This document shows positions 22,025 through 31,573 of a stretch of 64,000 nucleotides of DNA, piece by piece; the first letter of the stretch is position 1, and every line of letters starts with the position of its first letter. The DNA lies in NCBI GenBank assembly GCA_903869595.1, contig CAIPZV010000043.1, positions 62,001 through 126,000 on the forward strand, in the 5' to 3' direction. This DNA comes from an uncultured beta proteobacterium. Lineage in GTDB: Bacteria > Pseudomonadota > Gammaproteobacteria > Burkholderiales > Burkholderiaceae_C. A model generated the notes under the pieces. The model was not told where the DNA came from. It did no database searches and saw only the letters and a program-made list of their open reading frames with translations. The position numbers were made by a program, and so were the translations under genes.

Positions 22025-24349
22025 TCACTTAAGCGTTGCCATCATGGCCTGGGCTGCTTCACGTTGCTCGTCTGAGCCGTTAGCTATTACTTCATCGAGC
22101 ATACTGCGCGCGCCTTGCATCTCGCCGATTTCTATAAATTGTTTTGCCAATTCCATGGAAGTTTCCAACTGCTCTGACATGCTCTGCGTTTGTGGAGAAG
22201 GGCTTTGAGCCAAGTCCAATGAAAGAGCGTTCAGGCTAAAGGGCTTTGGGCCCGATGATGTGACCATTTTGCCCGGTACGCCCCCGTCCCCGCCAGGCGC
22301 GAAGGATAGCACGGGGTCTATTGTGTGTTCGGCACTTGCCAAGTTGGCTGGTGGGCTAGCGGCAGTGAAATTACCCCCAAAAACAGAGTTTTCGAATTCC
22401 AGCATCCCGCCCTTGGGATTGGCAGACACGCTTGCCGCCGTCGCATTTTGGTAACGCGGATTACCCGGCTCAATGGACTGACCCAGCGATTGAATCTGTG
22501 CCCAGTCCGTACTGACCTTGCCTGAAATTACTTCCACCTGGTCTGCGCAGTCGGCGAAATTGGCAGTGTCCTGACGAGCGGCGTAGATTTCTGCCAGCTT
22601 TAAATGGATTGCAACGCGCTTCGGGTCTTGAATCAAGCCTTCGCGTAATATTTCTTCCGCCGGTTCATCTTTACCGTAGGCCAAATACACATCCGCTTCG
22701 GCCACCGGATCCAATTCAGCGGCGAAAACAGAGTTTTCTGCCTGTAATCTTGAGTTGGACAGGTTGGTGTCCACCTGGTCACCTCCATAAGAGGCATTGT
22801 TGACTTCTGTATTGATGGTCCAGGGAGCCTCGCTTTTTTCTTCTGCTGAGACCGCCGTGACCGCAGGCGTCGCCTTTCCGACATTCTTGCGTTTACGTGC
22901 CCACACGAATGCGCCAACGCCTGAAAATATGACGCCCATGCTTATGAGGAAAATTCTCCAATAATCCGCCAGGGCTTCTAGCACAAGGTCCGGAAAATCA
23001 GACTCTTCCGGTACTGGGGCTGGCGTGGATGCTACTTTGGATGGCACTTTAGGTGCTTCAGGCTGCTGCGGAGCCGATACCTGCGAAGCAGGCGTCAACG
23101 GCGCTGCAATTGATATTGGATCGACCTTGTCGGTACTTTGCGCTACAGGTGGACTAGTCACAGCGTTGGCGCTCGGGCTTGGCGCCGCATCTATTGGTTT
23201 GGATGCGGCAGCACTTGGCTGTGGCAATGAGGTCGCTTTGGCCAAGGCGCTCAATTCCTGGACATTTTTCTCCAATTCGGCAGCGCGATCCAACTCTCTT
23301 TGCTTATTCCTTTCTCTGGCCAATTGCTCGAGCTTTTCTACTTCTTTTTTGTCAGGCTTGGTATTTTTGCTCAGCTTTAAAGCGTCTACTCTTGGTGCTG
23401 TTGGTGCCTTCGCCGTTACTGAGTTTGTGGTGTTCTCATTGGCGTCGGAATGTTCACCGTCTTTGGCCGAAAGCATTTGCTTCTTGCCTGCGCGTTGTAA
23501 AGTGTTATGGGCAAGCGCCTGCGTTGCAAGGCTGGCACGAGCATCTTGAGGTTTGATCTGAAATACGCTCTCGGGCGCAGGAACAGTGATGACCGCGCCG
23601 GACAGCATTAAGTTAACGTTATCTCTGATAAAGGCCTGCGGGTTGGATTGCAGTAAGGCAATCAACATTTGTTCGGTGCTGGCACCTTCAGGCTTGAGAC
23701 GGTTAGCGATTTTCCCTGCTGTATCGCCAGGGCGAACCCTTAGGTTGTTTTGGTCATCAGGTAGTATTGCCGGATTGCCAAACTTGCGACCGTTAGCGTT
23801 TGTTCCCGTAAAGTTGGTGGCCGCAATTGCAGCTAATGGTGTAGGGTCTGCCGCAGACGCGGCCCCCACTGGAGAAGTCGTCGCAACCGGGCTCAGTTGC
23901 GCCAATTCTGGCCCGGCAAGGGCGCCATCGTTAGGGGGGGGCGGATCCAACAAAAGGCGATAGGGACGTATGAGCTTAGCGGCGCTGGAAGATACTTCAA
24001 TGACCAAATCCACAAAGGGTTCAGCAATAGGACGTGCACTGCGCAGCTTGATGAATCGGGTTCCGTCTGGGCGCCGCAGCAACTCAACTTGTGCATCGCC
24101 AATGGACTGGTTGTAGTCCATATTCAAGTCAAAAAAGGCTTTAGGGTCGGCAATTCCAACTTTCAGGCTTAATTCTTCCTGAGGTCCCAGGTTCAAAATA
24201 TCGATTTCCGCTACCAGGTTTTGTCCCAGGTTAGAGCGTACTGCGATTGGCGCCAAAGTAATTGCATTGGCAATATTCGCAAAAACAGTGCTGCTTAACC
24301 AAAAAATGGCCAGTAGCCACTTCACCGAAAAAAAGCGCGCCCAACCCAT
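22025..24349 (-). CDS. fimV: FimV-type polar hub / pilus assembly protein
   Basis: A 774 aa protein with FimV layout: a signal-like hydrophobic N-terminus (about residues 12-30), a conserved periplasmic domain (SNLGQNLVAEIDILN and after), a LysM-like region (NNLRVRPGDTAGKIANRL), a Pro/Ala/Lys-rich linker with coiled-coil character, one membrane helix (WRIFLISMGVIFSGVGAFVW), and an acidic cytoplasmic part with TPR-like segments (EILREGLIQDPKRVAIHLKLAE). The C-terminal FimV motif AKQFIEIGEMQGARSMLDEV is intact. FimV organises the cell pole and type IV pili in Pseudomonas. The phrase ENSVF occurs twice in the cytoplasmic part. Confidence 0.93.
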   Translation of the reverse strand: MGWARFFSVKWLLAIFWLSSTVFANIANAITLAPIAVRSNLGQNLVAEIDILNLGPQEELSLKVGIADPKAFFDLNMDYNQSIGDAQVELLRRPDGTRFIKLRSARPIAEPFVDLVIEVSSSAAKLIRPYRLLLDPPPPNDGALAGPELAQLSPVATTSPVGAASAADPTPLAAIAATNFTGTNANGRKFGNPAILPDDQNNLRVRPGDTAGKIANRLKPEGASTEQMLIALLQSNPQAFIRDNVNLMLSGAVITVPAPESVFQIKPQDARASLATQALAHNTLQRAGKKQMLSAKDGEHSDANENTTNSVTAKAPTAPRVDALKLSKNTKPDKKEVEKLEQLARERNKQRELDRAAELEKNVQELSALAKATSLPQPSAAASKPIDAAPSPSANAVTSPPVAQSTDKVDPISIAAPLTPASQVSAPQQPEAPKVPSKVASTPAPVPEESDFPDLVLEALADYWRIFLISMGVIFSGVGAFVWARKRKNVGKATPAVTAVSAEEKSEAPWTINTEVNNASYGGDQVDTNLSNSRLQAENSVFAAELDPVAEADVYLAYGKDEPAEEILREGLIQDPKRVAIHLKLAEIYAARQDTANFADCADQVEVISGKVSTDWAQIQSLGQSIEPGNPRYQNATAASVSANPKGGMLEFENSVFGGNFTAASPPANLASAEHTIDPVLSFAPGGDGGVPGKMVTSSGPKPFSLNALSLDLAQSPSPQTQSMSEQLETSMELAKQFIEIGEMQGARSMLDEVIANGSDEQREAAQAMMATLK

Positions 24350-24364
24350 GTTTAACCCCCCAAT

Positions 24365-24435
24365 ATTCGAATGTCACTATATTATCATTAAAAATATGAT
24401 AATAATATTAACAATAGTATATAACTATTGAATTT
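24365..24435 (-). promoter_or_regulatory. AT-rich island with two palindromes upstream of fimV
   Basis: In GC-rich surroundings this stretch is almost pure A and T. It contains a perfect 9-bp inverted repeat TATTATCAT / ATGATAATA (24380-24388 and 24396-24404) and next to it a perfect 7-bp repeat CAATAGT / ACTATTG (24412-24418 and 24424-24430). It lies 16-86 bases before the fimV start and after asd. It is probably the fimV promoter region and may bind a regulator or nucleoid protein. Confidence 0.6.
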
Positions 24436-24508
24436 TTCGGATATTGGGATTTCGACGTGTCTTGGCCTTTGGTTTTACGAGAGGCATGCGGCTCGTTCGC
24501 AGGCGCAA

Positions 24509-25627
24509 TTAGGCCTCCAGCAGGATGCGCAACATGCGCCGCAGCGGCTCGGCAGCACCCCAAAGCAGCTGGTCCCCGATGGTGAAGGCGCCCAGATACT
24601 GCGGTCCCATGACGAGTTTGCGAACCCGGCCAACCGCAATATCCATGGTGCCAGTGACCGCCACGGGTGTCAGGTCGCGCACGCTATCCATACGGTTATT
24701 GGCGACAAAACGCACCCAGGCATTGTCATTTTTCAACATATCCTCAATATCGGCCAAGGGCACATCGCGCTTCATTTTGATGGTGAGGCTCTGGCTGTGG
24801 CAGCGCATGGCGCCGACGCGTACGCAAATGCTGTCTATGGGCACGGGATTTTCTTGCCGGCCTAAGATTTTGTTGGTTTCTGCACTGCCTTTCCATTCTT
24901 CCAGGCTGGTGCCGTCGCCTCGGTCACTGTCGATCCAGGGGATCAGGCTACCGGCCAGGGGGACCATAAAGTTTTTGGTTTCTTCCTTTGAGAGGGCGCG
25001 CTGGGTGGCGGCTACCTGGCGGTCAATCTCCAAAATCGCGCTGGAGGGATTGTCTAAGTGGGTGCGCACCGCGTTGTTGAGCGTGCCCATTTGGGTCAGC
25101 AACTCGCGCATGTGCTGCGCGCCGCCGCCGCTGGCTGCTTGGTAGGTAGTGGCCGTCATCCATTCCACCAAATCGGCCTTGAACAGGGCGCCTAGGCCCA
25201 TCAACATACAGCTCACTGTACAGTTGCCGCCGATATAGTCTTTCACGCCGCGCGCCAATGCGGCGTCGATCACAGGTCGATTCACAGGGTCCAAAATAAT
25301 GACCGCATCGTCTTTCATGCGCAGCGTTTTGGCAGCATCAATCCAATAGCCGTTCCAGCCAGCTGCGCGCAGTTTGGGATAAATTTCGGTGGTGTAGTCG
25401 CCGCCCTGGGCGGTGATGATGATGTCGCAACGTTGCAGGGCGGCCAAGTCGAAGGCGTCTTGCAGTATGGTTTCGTTCTTGGCAAAGGCGGGCGCCGCAC
25501 CGCCGCTGTTGGAGGTAGAGAAAAACAAGGGTTCGATCAGGTCAAAGTCGCCCTCTGCCTGCATCCGGTCCAACAACACCGAGCCGACCATGCCGCGCCA
25601 GCCGACCAATCCTACTAACTTACTCAT
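24509..25627 (-). CDS. asd: Aspartate-semialdehyde dehydrogenase
   Basis: Asd reduces aspartyl phosphate to aspartate semialdehyde, the branch point to lysine, threonine, methionine and isoleucine. The catalytic cysteine is Cys136 in GGNCTVSCMLMG, and the NADP-binding start is LVGLVGWRGMVGSVL. Length 372 aa matches the gammaproteobacterial-type enzyme. It lies between leuB and fimV, as in related species. AAAGGG stands 9 bases before the ATG. The 5' region holds a candidate leader peptide and hairpins (see separate entries). Confidence 0.97.
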   Translation of the reverse strand: MSKLVGLVGWRGMVGSVLLDRMQAEGDFDLIEPLFFSTSNSGGAAPAFAKNETILQDAFDLAALQRCDIIITAQGGDYTTEIYPKLRAAGWNGYWIDAAKTLRMKDDAVIILDPVNRPVIDAALARGVKDYIGGNCTVSCMLMGLGALFKADLVEWMTATTYQAASGGGAQHMRELLTQMGTLNNAVRTHLDNPSSAILEIDRQVAATQRALSKEETKNFMVPLAGSLIPWIDSDRGDGTSLEEWKGSAETNKILGRQENPVPIDSICVRVGAMRCHSQSLTIKMKRDVPLADIEDMLKNDNAWVRFVANNRMDSVRDLTPVAVTGTMDIAVGRVRKLVMGPQYLGAFTIGDQLLWGAAEPLRRMLRILLEA

Positions 25628-25635
25628 TACTTTGC

Positions 25636-25663
25636 CCTTTCAAAAAAACAGTGTGTGACCTGA
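25636..25663 (-). terminator. Candidate intrinsic terminator or attenuator just before asd
   Basis: On the minus strand AAAACAGT and ACTGTTTT form an 8-bp stem with a loop of about 10 bases; the T-run continues for 3 more bases and ends about 15 bases before the asd ATG. A terminator shape this close to a start codon, after a short Thr-rich ORF, suggests attenuation rather than a plain operon end. Confidence 0.5.
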
Positions 25664-25670
25664 CTGTTTT

Positions 25671-25709
25671 CCCGGCTCGTCTGGCCGGGGGGCGCACGAC
25701 GAACCGGGC
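25671..25709 (-). other. GC-rich hairpin in the asd leader
   Basis: On the minus strand CCCGGTTCGTC pairs with GACGAGCCGGG (11 bp, one G-U pair) around a 16-base loop. Its 5' arm can instead pair in part with the end of the leader ORF (ACGACC...GGCTG), so two exclusive folds can be drawn. Confidence 0.5.
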
Positions 25710-25713
25710 TGTG

Positions 25714-25809
25714 TCAGCCGGTCGTGGTTTTGGTGATGATTGCGCGCGCACCAGCACGAGCCGTAATGGCCGTGACGGGGATCAGAGTGAACAGGTGGGC
25801 GCGACACAT
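25714..25809 (-). CDS. Candidate Thr/Ile-rich leader peptide of asd
   Basis: A 31-codon ORF (ATG 25809, TGA 25714-25716) not matching any protein I know. It begins MCRAHLFTLIPV and has 7 Thr and 4 Ile among 31 residues, ending IITKTTTG. Threonine and isoleucine are end products of the pathway that asd feeds, and E. coli ThrL also ends in a Thr/Ile cluster. It is followed by a GC-rich hairpin, a terminator-like hairpin and asd. TACAAT, a -10-like hexamer, lies 8 bases before the ATG, so the transcript could even be leaderless. There is no good ribosome binding site and no good -35. A chance ORF remains possible. Confidence 0.4.
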   Translation of the reverse strand: MCRAHLFTLIPVTAITARAGARAIITKTTTG

Positions 25810-25888
25810 GGAAAAGATTGTAGCCCCACTCGCTGAGGGCTGGCTTACCACTTAGGCTTTGCGGCTTCAAACCGCACGCTGATCCGCG

Positions 25889-26974
25889 TTAGCCCAAAGC
25901 CTTCACCACCGCGTCGCCCATCTCCCGCGTGCCGACCTTTGAAGTGCCGGGGCTGTAGATGTCGGGGGTGCGCAGGCCTTGGGTGAGCACAGCGTCCACG
26001 GCTTTTTCGATGCGGGCGGCGGCCTCGGGTTGTTGCAGGCTAAAGCGCAGCATCATGGCGACGCTCAGGATGGTGGCCAGCGGGTTGGCCACGCCTTGGC
26101 CGGCGATGTCAGGGGCGCTGCCGTGGCTGGGCTCGTACAGGCCCTGGTTGCGGCTGTTCAGGCTGGCTGAGGGCAGCATGCCGATGGAGCCGGTCAGCAT
26201 GGAGGCTTCGTCGCTCAGGATGTCGCCAAACATATTGCCGGTCACCACCACGTCAAAGCGCTTGGGCTGCTTGACCAGTTGCATGGCGGCGTTGTCCACA
26301 TACATATGGTCTAGCGCGATATCGGGGTAGCTTTGGCCCACTTCGGTAACCACGTCTTTCCAGAACTGGAAGGTTTCCAGCACATTGGCTTTGTCCACGC
26401 TAGTGACGCGGCCTTCGCTGCCTGCTGCCTTGCGGGTGCGCGCGGCCTGGAAGGCGACATGGGCAATACGCTCAATTTCAGGCTTGCTGTAGCGCATGGT
26501 GTCGAAGGCTTCTTCGGCGCCAGGGAAGTGGCCGTCAGTGGCGGTGCGTCGTCCGCGCGGTTGGCCGAAATAAATGTCGCCTGTCAGTTCGCGGATGATC
26601 AGGATATCGAGGCCCGAGATCAATTCGGGCTTGAGGCTGGAGGCATTGACCAGTTGCTCGTAGCAAATAGCGGGGCGGAAATTGGCGAACAAGCCCAGGT
26701 GCTTGCGCAGGCCCAAAATCGCCTGCTCGGGGCGCAGGGCGCGCTCCAGTGTGTCGTATTTCCAGTCGCCCACCGCGCCGAACAAAATCGCGTCGGAATC
26801 TTTGGCTAATTGCAAAGTCGAATCGGGCAACGGGTGGCCGTGCGACTCATAGGCGGCGCCACCGACGGGTGCGCTTTCCATGGTGAAGGACAGGTCCAGG
26901 GCTTGGAGCACCTTGATGGCCTCGGCCACAATTTCGGTGCCGATGCCGTCGCCCGGCAGGATTGCGATTTTCAT
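25889..26974 (-). CDS. leuB: 3-isopropylmalate dehydrogenase
   Basis: LeuB oxidatively decarboxylates 3-isopropylmalate in leucine synthesis. The N-terminus [15 protein letters not shown] and the substrate/metal region [11 protein letters not shown] and [18 protein letters not shown] are clear family marks. Length 361 aa is typical. It is the last of leuC-leuD-leuB, 22 bases after leuD. Confidence 0.97.
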   Translation of the reverse strand: MKIAILPGDGIGTEIVAEAIKVLQALDLSFTMESAPVGGAAYESHGHPLPDSTLQLAKDSDAILFGAVGDWKYDTLERALRPEQAILGLRKHLGLFANFRPAICYEQLVNASSLKPELISGLDILIIRELTGDIYFGQPRGRRTATDGHFPGAEEAFDTMRYSKPEIERIAHVAFQAARTRKAAGSEGRVTSVDKANVLETFQFWKDVVTEVGQSYPDIALDHMYVDNAAMQLVKQPKRFDVVVTGNMFGDILSDEASMLTGSIGMLPSASLNSRNQGLYEPSHGSAPDIAGQGVANPLATILSVAMMLRFSLQQPEAAARIEKAVDAVLTQGLRTPDIYSPGTSKVGTREMGDAVVKALG

Positions 26975-26996
26975 TTACTGCTTTCTTTCTTGTGTT

Positions 26997-27641
26997 TTAC
27001 ATGGTGTGCGCCAGCCAGGGCTTGGTGGCCAGGCGCTGCGCTTCAAAGGCGCGGATTTTGTCGGCGTTGCGCAGCGTCAGGCCGATATCGTCCAAGCCAT
27101 TGAGCAGGCAAAACTTACGAAAGGCCTGTACTTCAAAGGCAATTTCATCCCCCTGTGGTCGGATGACGCACTGGCGCGCCAAATCGACGGTCAGCGTAAA
27201 GCCGGGAAAGGCCAGGGCCTCGCTAAACAACTTGTCCACTACCGGAGCGGGCAATACGATAGGCAAGAGGCCGTTTTTGAAGCAGTTATTGAAAAATATA
27301 TCGGCAAAGCTGGGCGCAATGATGGCGCGAAAACCATACTGGTCCAACGCCCAGGGCGCGTGTTCGCGCGAGGAACCACAGCCGAAATTTTTGCGCGCCA
27401 GCAGCACCGATGCCCCAGCGTAGCGCGGCTGATTGAGCACAAAGTCGGGGTTGGGCTTGCGCGTGGCCGGGTCCTGGCCGGGCTCGCCGTGGTCCAGGTA
27501 GCGCCACTCGTCAAAGAGGTTGGGGCCAAAGCCGGTTTTCTTAATCGACTTTAAGAACTGCTTGGGAATGATGGCGTCGGTGTCCACGTTTTCGCGGTCC
27601 ATGGGTGCCACCAGGCCTGTATGTACGGTAAATTTTTGCAT
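26997..27641 (-). CDS. leuD: 3-isopropylmalate dehydratase small subunit
   Basis: LeuD is the swivelling small subunit that pairs with LeuC to isomerise 2- to 3-isopropylmalate. The sequence begins [22 protein letters not shown] and carries the substrate motif [14 protein letters not shown]. The frame is open for 71 more codons upstream but that part lies inside leuC and is not LeuD-like, so ATG 27641 is chosen. The product is 214 aa. It follows leuC by 14 bases. Confidence 0.97.
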   Translation of the reverse strand: MQKFTVHTGLVAPMDRENVDTDAIIPKQFLKSIKKTGFGPNLFDEWRYLDHGEPGQDPATRKPNPDFVLNQPRYAGASVLLARKNFGCGSSREHAPWALDQYGFRAIIAPSFADIFFNNCFKNGLLPIVLPAPVVDKLFSEALAFPGFTLTVDLARQCVIRPQGDEIAFEVQAFRKFCLLNGLDDIGLTLRNADKIRAFEAQRLATKPWLAHTM

Positions 27642-27655
27642 CGCTAGGCTCTCGA

Positions 27656-29107
27656 TTAAAGGTACTTGCGGACGTCCACAAAGTGGCCATGGATGGCCGC
27701 TGCAGCTGCCATCGCGGGACTGACCAAATGGGTGCGGCCACCGGCACCCTGACGGCCTTCGAAGTTGCGGTTGCTGGTGGAGGCGCAGCGCTCGCCGGGC
27801 TCCAGGCGGTCGGCGTTCATGGCCAGGCACATCGAGCAACCCGGTTCGCGCCACTCAAAGCCTGCCGCCTTAAAAATCTCGTGCAGGCCCTCGCGCTCTG
27901 CCTGCTCTTTGACCAAGCCCGAGCCAGGCACCACCATCGCCAGCTTGATATTCTTGGCCACTTTTTGGCCGATGCGTTTCACCACCGCAGCTGCTTCGCG
28001 CATGTCTTCGATGCGGCTGTTGGTACACGAGCCGATAAACACTTTGTCCACAAACAAATCATTGAGGGCTTTACCAGGTTGCAAGCCCATATAGACCAAA
28101 GCCCGCTCGATCGCATCGCGCTTACTGGGGTCTTTTTCTTTGTCGGGATCGGGAACAAAGCCATTGATGTCCAGCACCATTTCGGGAGAGGTGCCCCAGG
28201 TCACTTGCGGCAAGATATCGGCGGCTTTGAGTTCGACCACCGTATCAAAGTGCGCGTCCGCATCGGACTGCAAAGTTTGCCAGTAGGCGACCGCCAGATC
28301 CCACTCCGCACCACCCGAAAACTGGCCAGTTTTCGCATCGGTTCCAGGCGAAAGCGGGCGGCCCTTCACGTACTCGATAGTTTTTTCGTCCACTGCCACC
28401 AGCCCGGCGCGCGCACCGGCCTCGATGGCCATATTGCACAAGGTCATGCGGCCTTCCATGCTCAGTGCGCGGATGGCACTGCCAGCAAACTCGATGGTGT
28501 AGCCGGTGCCGCCGGCAGTGCCAATGCGGCCAATGATCGCCAGCACAATGTCTTTGCCGGTCACGCCTTTCGGTACTGTGCCCTCTACTTTGATCAGCAT
28601 GTTCTTGGCTTTTTTGGCCAGCAGGGTTTGCGTGGCCATCACATGCTCGACTTCAGAGGTGCCGATGCCATGGGCCAATGCGCCGAAAGCGCCGTGGGTA
28701 GAGGTGTGGCTATCGCCGCAGACTACCGTCATACCCGGCAGCGTCGCGCCCGTCTCTGGGCCAATCACGTGCACGATGCCCTGGCGTTTGGACAAAAAGG
28801 GGAAAAACGCCGCTGCGCCCGATTCTTTGATATTGGCGTCTAGCGTGGTAATTTGCTCTTTGCTGATGGGGTCGGTGATGCCGTCGTAGCCCAATTCCCA
28901 GCCGGTGGTAGGCGTGTTGTGGTCGGCGGTGGCGACGATGGAGCTGACGCGCCAGACTTTACGTCCCGCCTGGCGCAGGCCCTCAAAGGCCTGGGGGCTG
29001 GTGACTTCGTGGACCAGATGGCGGTCGATATAGAGGATGGCAGTGCCGTCTTCTTCGGTATGAACGACATGTTCATCCCAGATTTTGTCGTAGAGGGTGC
29101 GTCCCAT
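27656..29107 (-). CDS. leuC: 3-isopropylmalate dehydratase large subunit
   Basis: LeuC is the aconitase-like large subunit with a [4Fe-4S] cluster. The ligand cysteines lie in [12 protein letters not shown] and in [11 protein letters not shown]. The N-terminal [12 protein letters not shown] and [20 protein letters not shown] are family signatures. Length 483 aa is slightly longer than E. coli LeuC (466 aa). It is the first gene of the leu group; AAGGA lies 9-13 bases before the ATG. The preceding gltA gene ends in a strong terminator, so leuC needs its own promoter in the 80 bases or so between. Confidence 0.97.
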   Translation of the reverse strand: MGRTLYDKIWDEHVVHTEEDGTAILYIDRHLVHEVTSPQAFEGLRQAGRKVWRVSSIVATADHNTPTTGWELGYDGITDPISKEQITTLDANIKESGAAAFFPFLSKRQGIVHVIGPETGATLPGMTVVCGDSHTSTHGAFGALAHGIGTSEVEHVMATQTLLAKKAKNMLIKVEGTVPKGVTGKDIVLAIIGRIGTAGGTGYTIEFAGSAIRALSMEGRMTLCNMAIEAGARAGLVAVDEKTIEYVKGRPLSPGTDAKTGQFSGGAEWDLAVAYWQTLQSDADAHFDTVVELKAADILPQVTWGTSPEMVLDINGFVPDPDKEKDPSKRDAIERALVYMGLQPGKALNDLFVDKVFIGSCTNSRIEDMREAAAVVKRIGQKVAKNIKLAMVVPGSGLVKEQAEREGLHEIFKAAGFEWREPGCSMCLAMNADRLEPGERCASTSNRNFEGRQGAGGRTHLVSPAMAAAAAIHGHFVDVRKYL

Positions 29108-29188
29108 GGGGCTGTTCCTTGTTGGCGGTCGAGCATTTTATGCCGCCGGGCTTGGCGCGCAGGTGGGCGCGGTGATTGCGGACAGTAC

Positions 29189-29218
29189 AAAAAACTTGCC
29201 CCGCAAAAGCGGGGCAAG
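29189..29218 (-). terminator. Strong intrinsic terminator after gltA
   Basis: On the minus strand CTTGCCCCGC and GCGGGGCAAG form a perfect 10-bp stem with a TTTT loop, followed directly by six T. It starts about 20 bases after the gltA stop and separates the TCA genes from the leu genes. Confidence 0.95.
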
Positions 29219-29238
29219 AATAAGGTTCGGTAAATCGC

Positions 29239-30549
29239 TTATCGCCGGCCGATTTCCGGTACGTCGCGCTGCACCGAGCCAGTGAACAATTGGCGTGGGC
29301 GGCCGATTTTGTATTCCGGGTCGCCAATCATTTCATTGAGCTGGGCAATCCATCCCACTGTACGGGCCAAGGCGAAGATGCCGGTAAACAGTTTGACCGG
29401 GATGCCGATAGCGCGCTGCACAATGCCGGAGTAGAAATCCACATTGGGGTAAAGCTTGCGGGAGACGAAATACTCGTCTTCAAGGGCGATTTTTTCCAAT
29501 GCCTTGGCTAGCTTGAATAGCGGATCGTTTTCTAGGCCCAGAGAGGCCAGCACTTCATTGCAGGTTTCTTGCATCAGCTTGGCGCGTGGGTCGTAGTTTT
29601 TATAAACCCGGTGGCCAAAGCCCATCAGCTTGACGCCAGAATTTTTGTCTTTCACTTTTTCCATGAACTCGCCGACTTTGGAAATACCGCCAGAGGCTTG
29701 AATCTCTTCCAGCATGTTCAGGCAAGCCTCATTGGCGCCGCCGTGCGCCGGGCCCCACAAGCAGGCCACGCCGGCTGCAATAGCCGCGAACGGGTTGGTA
29801 CCCGAGGAACCGCACAAACGCACGGTCGAGGTGGAAGCGTTTTGCTCATGGTCGGCGTGCAATATAAAGATGCGGTCCAGGGCACGCTCGATCACCGGGT
29901 TGACTACATAAGGCTCGCAGGGAGTAGCAAACATCATGTGCAAAAAGTTGCCTGCATAGCTCAGGTCGTTTTTCGGATACATAAAGGGCTGGCCGATGCT
30001 GTATTTGTAGGCCATGGCCACCAAGGTAGGCAACTTTCCGATCAGGCGGATAGCCGATATGTCGCGGTGGCTGGGGTTGTTGATGTCAGTGCTGTCATGG
30101 TAGAAGGCCGATAGCGCGCCCACCAAACCGGTCATGATGGCCATGGGGTGCGCATCGCGGCGGAAACCGCGCAAGAAAAACTGCATTTGCTCGTTGACCA
30201 TGGTGTGCTGGGTGACACGCTTGGTAAACGCGGCTTTGCCAGCCGCATCGGGCAAGTTGCCGTAGAGCAGCAAGTGGCAGGTTTCCATGAAATCGCAATT
30301 GGTAGCCAATTGCTCGATGGGGTAGCCACGGTAGAGCAACTCGCCCTTGTCGCCGTCGATATAGGTGATGGCCGACTGGCAGGCCGCCGTGGACAAAAAG
30401 CCGGGGTCGTAGGTAAACATACCGGTTTGACCGTAGAGCTTGCGGATGTCGATGACGTCGGGTCCGACGCTGCCGCTGTATACCGGTAGCTCCACGCTGG
30501 GGCTGCCGTTGCTAAAGGACATGGTCGCTTTGTTGTCCGCTAATTTCAT
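29239..30549 (-). CDS. gltA: Citrate synthase (type II)
   Basis: GltA condenses oxaloacetate and acetyl-CoA. Catalytic histidines sit in [14 protein letters not shown] and [13 protein letters not shown], and the conserved [13 protein letters not shown] is intact. Start ATG 30549 ([12 protein letters not shown]) has AAAGG upstream; the longer frame upstream is not needed. Length 436 aa is that of the hexameric gram-negative enzyme. It is the distal gene of the sdhC-sdhD-sdhA-sdhB-sdhE-gltA run. Confidence 0.97.
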   Translation of the reverse strand: MKLADNKATMSFSNGSPSVELPVYSGSVGPDVIDIRKLYGQTGMFTYDPGFLSTAACQSAITYIDGDKGELLYRGYPIEQLATNCDFMETCHLLLYGNLPDAAGKAAFTKRVTQHTMVNEQMQFFLRGFRRDAHPMAIMTGLVGALSAFYHDSTDINNPSHRDISAIRLIGKLPTLVAMAYKYSIGQPFMYPKNDLSYAGNFLHMMFATPCEPYVVNPVIERALDRIFILHADHEQNASTSTVRLCGSSGTNPFAAIAAGVACLWGPAHGGANEACLNMLEEIQASGGISKVGEFMEKVKDKNSGVKLMGFGHRVYKNYDPRAKLMQETCNEVLASLGLENDPLFKLAKALEKIALEDEYFVSRKLYPNVDFYSGIVQRAIGIPVKLFTGIFALARTVGWIAQLNEMIGDPEYKIGRPRQLFTGSVQRDVPEIGRR

Positions 30550-30560
30550 CACAACACCTT

Positions 30561-30851
30561 TCAATGAGTATTTCTTAATAAAGCCAAAACTTCCACGCAA
30601 TCAGAATCCATTTCTAGACCTGCCACCTGCGATTTGCGGCCCAGCAGCAAATCTAGTAAATCGTTGTCGCTCAAGTCCATTAGCAGGCCCAAGGCATCGG
30701 CCTGGCGGGCATTGAGGGTTTGTGCGTGCCGCACAAAAAAGCGCTCGATAAACAAATCATTTTCCAACAGCCCGCGCCTGCAACGCCAGCGCAGCTTGCT
30801 CAGTGCGCGGGCGTCAATCGGTAGCTCGGGGGATGCGGTTTGCACAATCAC
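30561..30851 (-). CDS. sdhE: Succinate dehydrogenase FAD assembly factor SdhE
   Basis: SdhE helps attach FAD covalently to SdhA. The RGxxE motif of the family is in [15 protein letters not shown]. The most likely start is GTG 30851, which overlaps the sdhB stop as GTGA and gives 96 aa; a second GTG at 30845 is possible. The long upstream frame has no homology to SdhE. Position between sdhB and gltA supports the role. Confidence 0.92.
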   Translation of the reverse strand: MIVQTASPELPIDARALSKLRWRCRRGLLENDLFIERFFVRHAQTLNARQADALGLLMDLSDNDLLDLLLGRKSQVAGLEMDSDCVEVLALLRNTH

Positions 30852-31552
30852 ACCGCCCGCATCACCATCATCTCTTTGATCTTGCCAATCGCCTTGGTCG
30901 GGTTCAAGCCTTTGGGGCACACATCCACACAATTCATGATGGTGTGGCAGCGGAACAGGCGGTAGGGGTCTTCTAAATTATCCAAGCGTTCCGAGGTGGC
31001 CTGGTCGCGGCTATCAGCGATAAAGCGGTAGGCCTGCAAGAGACCTGCGGGGCCCACGAATTTGTCGGGGTTCCACCAAAAGCTGGGGCAGCTGGTGGAG
31101 CAACTGGCGCACAAAATGCACTCGTACAAGCCGTTAAGTTCTTCGCGCTCTTGCGGGCTTTGCAGGCGTTCTTTTTCAGGCGGCATGTCCTCGTTGATGA
31201 GGTAAGGTTTGATAGAGTTGTATTGCTTGAAGAACTGCGTCATGTCCACGATCAGATCGCGGATGACCGGTAGGCCAGGCAGGGGCTTGAGCACAATCGT
31301 ACCCGGCAGGGTACGCATATTGGTCAAACAGGCTAAGCCGTTTTTGCCATTGATATTCATGGCGTCTGAGCCGCAAACCCCCTCGCGGCAGGAGCGGCGG
31401 AAAGAGATGGAGGGGTCCACCGCTTTGAGCTTCATCAGCGCATCGAGCAACATGCGTTCGGTGCCATCGAGTTCGACCTCGATGTTCTGCATGTAGGGCT
31501 TAGCGTCCTTGTCCGGGTCGTAGCGGTAAATAGAAAATTTGTGTTTTGACAT
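30848..31552 (-). CDS. sdhB: Succinate dehydrogenase iron-sulfur subunit
   Basis: SdhB carries electrons from SdhA to the membrane quinone site through three Fe-S clusters. The [2Fe-2S] ligands are in [21 protein letters not shown]; the other two clusters bind [12 protein letters not shown] and [14 protein letters not shown]. At 234 aa it has the usual length. It follows sdhA by 21 bases and overlaps sdhE by 4. Confidence 0.97.
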   Translation of the reverse strand: MSKHKFSIYRYDPDKDAKPYMQNIEVELDGTERMLLDALMKLKAVDPSISFRRSCREGVCGSDAMNINGKNGLACLTNMRTLPGTIVLKPLPGLPVIRDLIVDMTQFFKQYNSIKPYLINEDMPPEKERLQSPQEREELNGLYECILCASCSTSCPSFWWNPDKFVGPAGLLQAYRFIADSRDQATSERLDNLEDPYRLFRCHTIMNCVDVCPKGLNPTKAIGKIKEMMVMRAV

Positions 31553-31573
31553 GGGTAGACGGCGTTATTACGT

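Noticed and set aside
25640..25870. 76-codon minus-strand ORF between leuB and asd
   Set aside because: Unusual composition rich in His, Pro and Ser and no ribosome binding site; the region is better explained by the leader ORF in another frame and hairpins.
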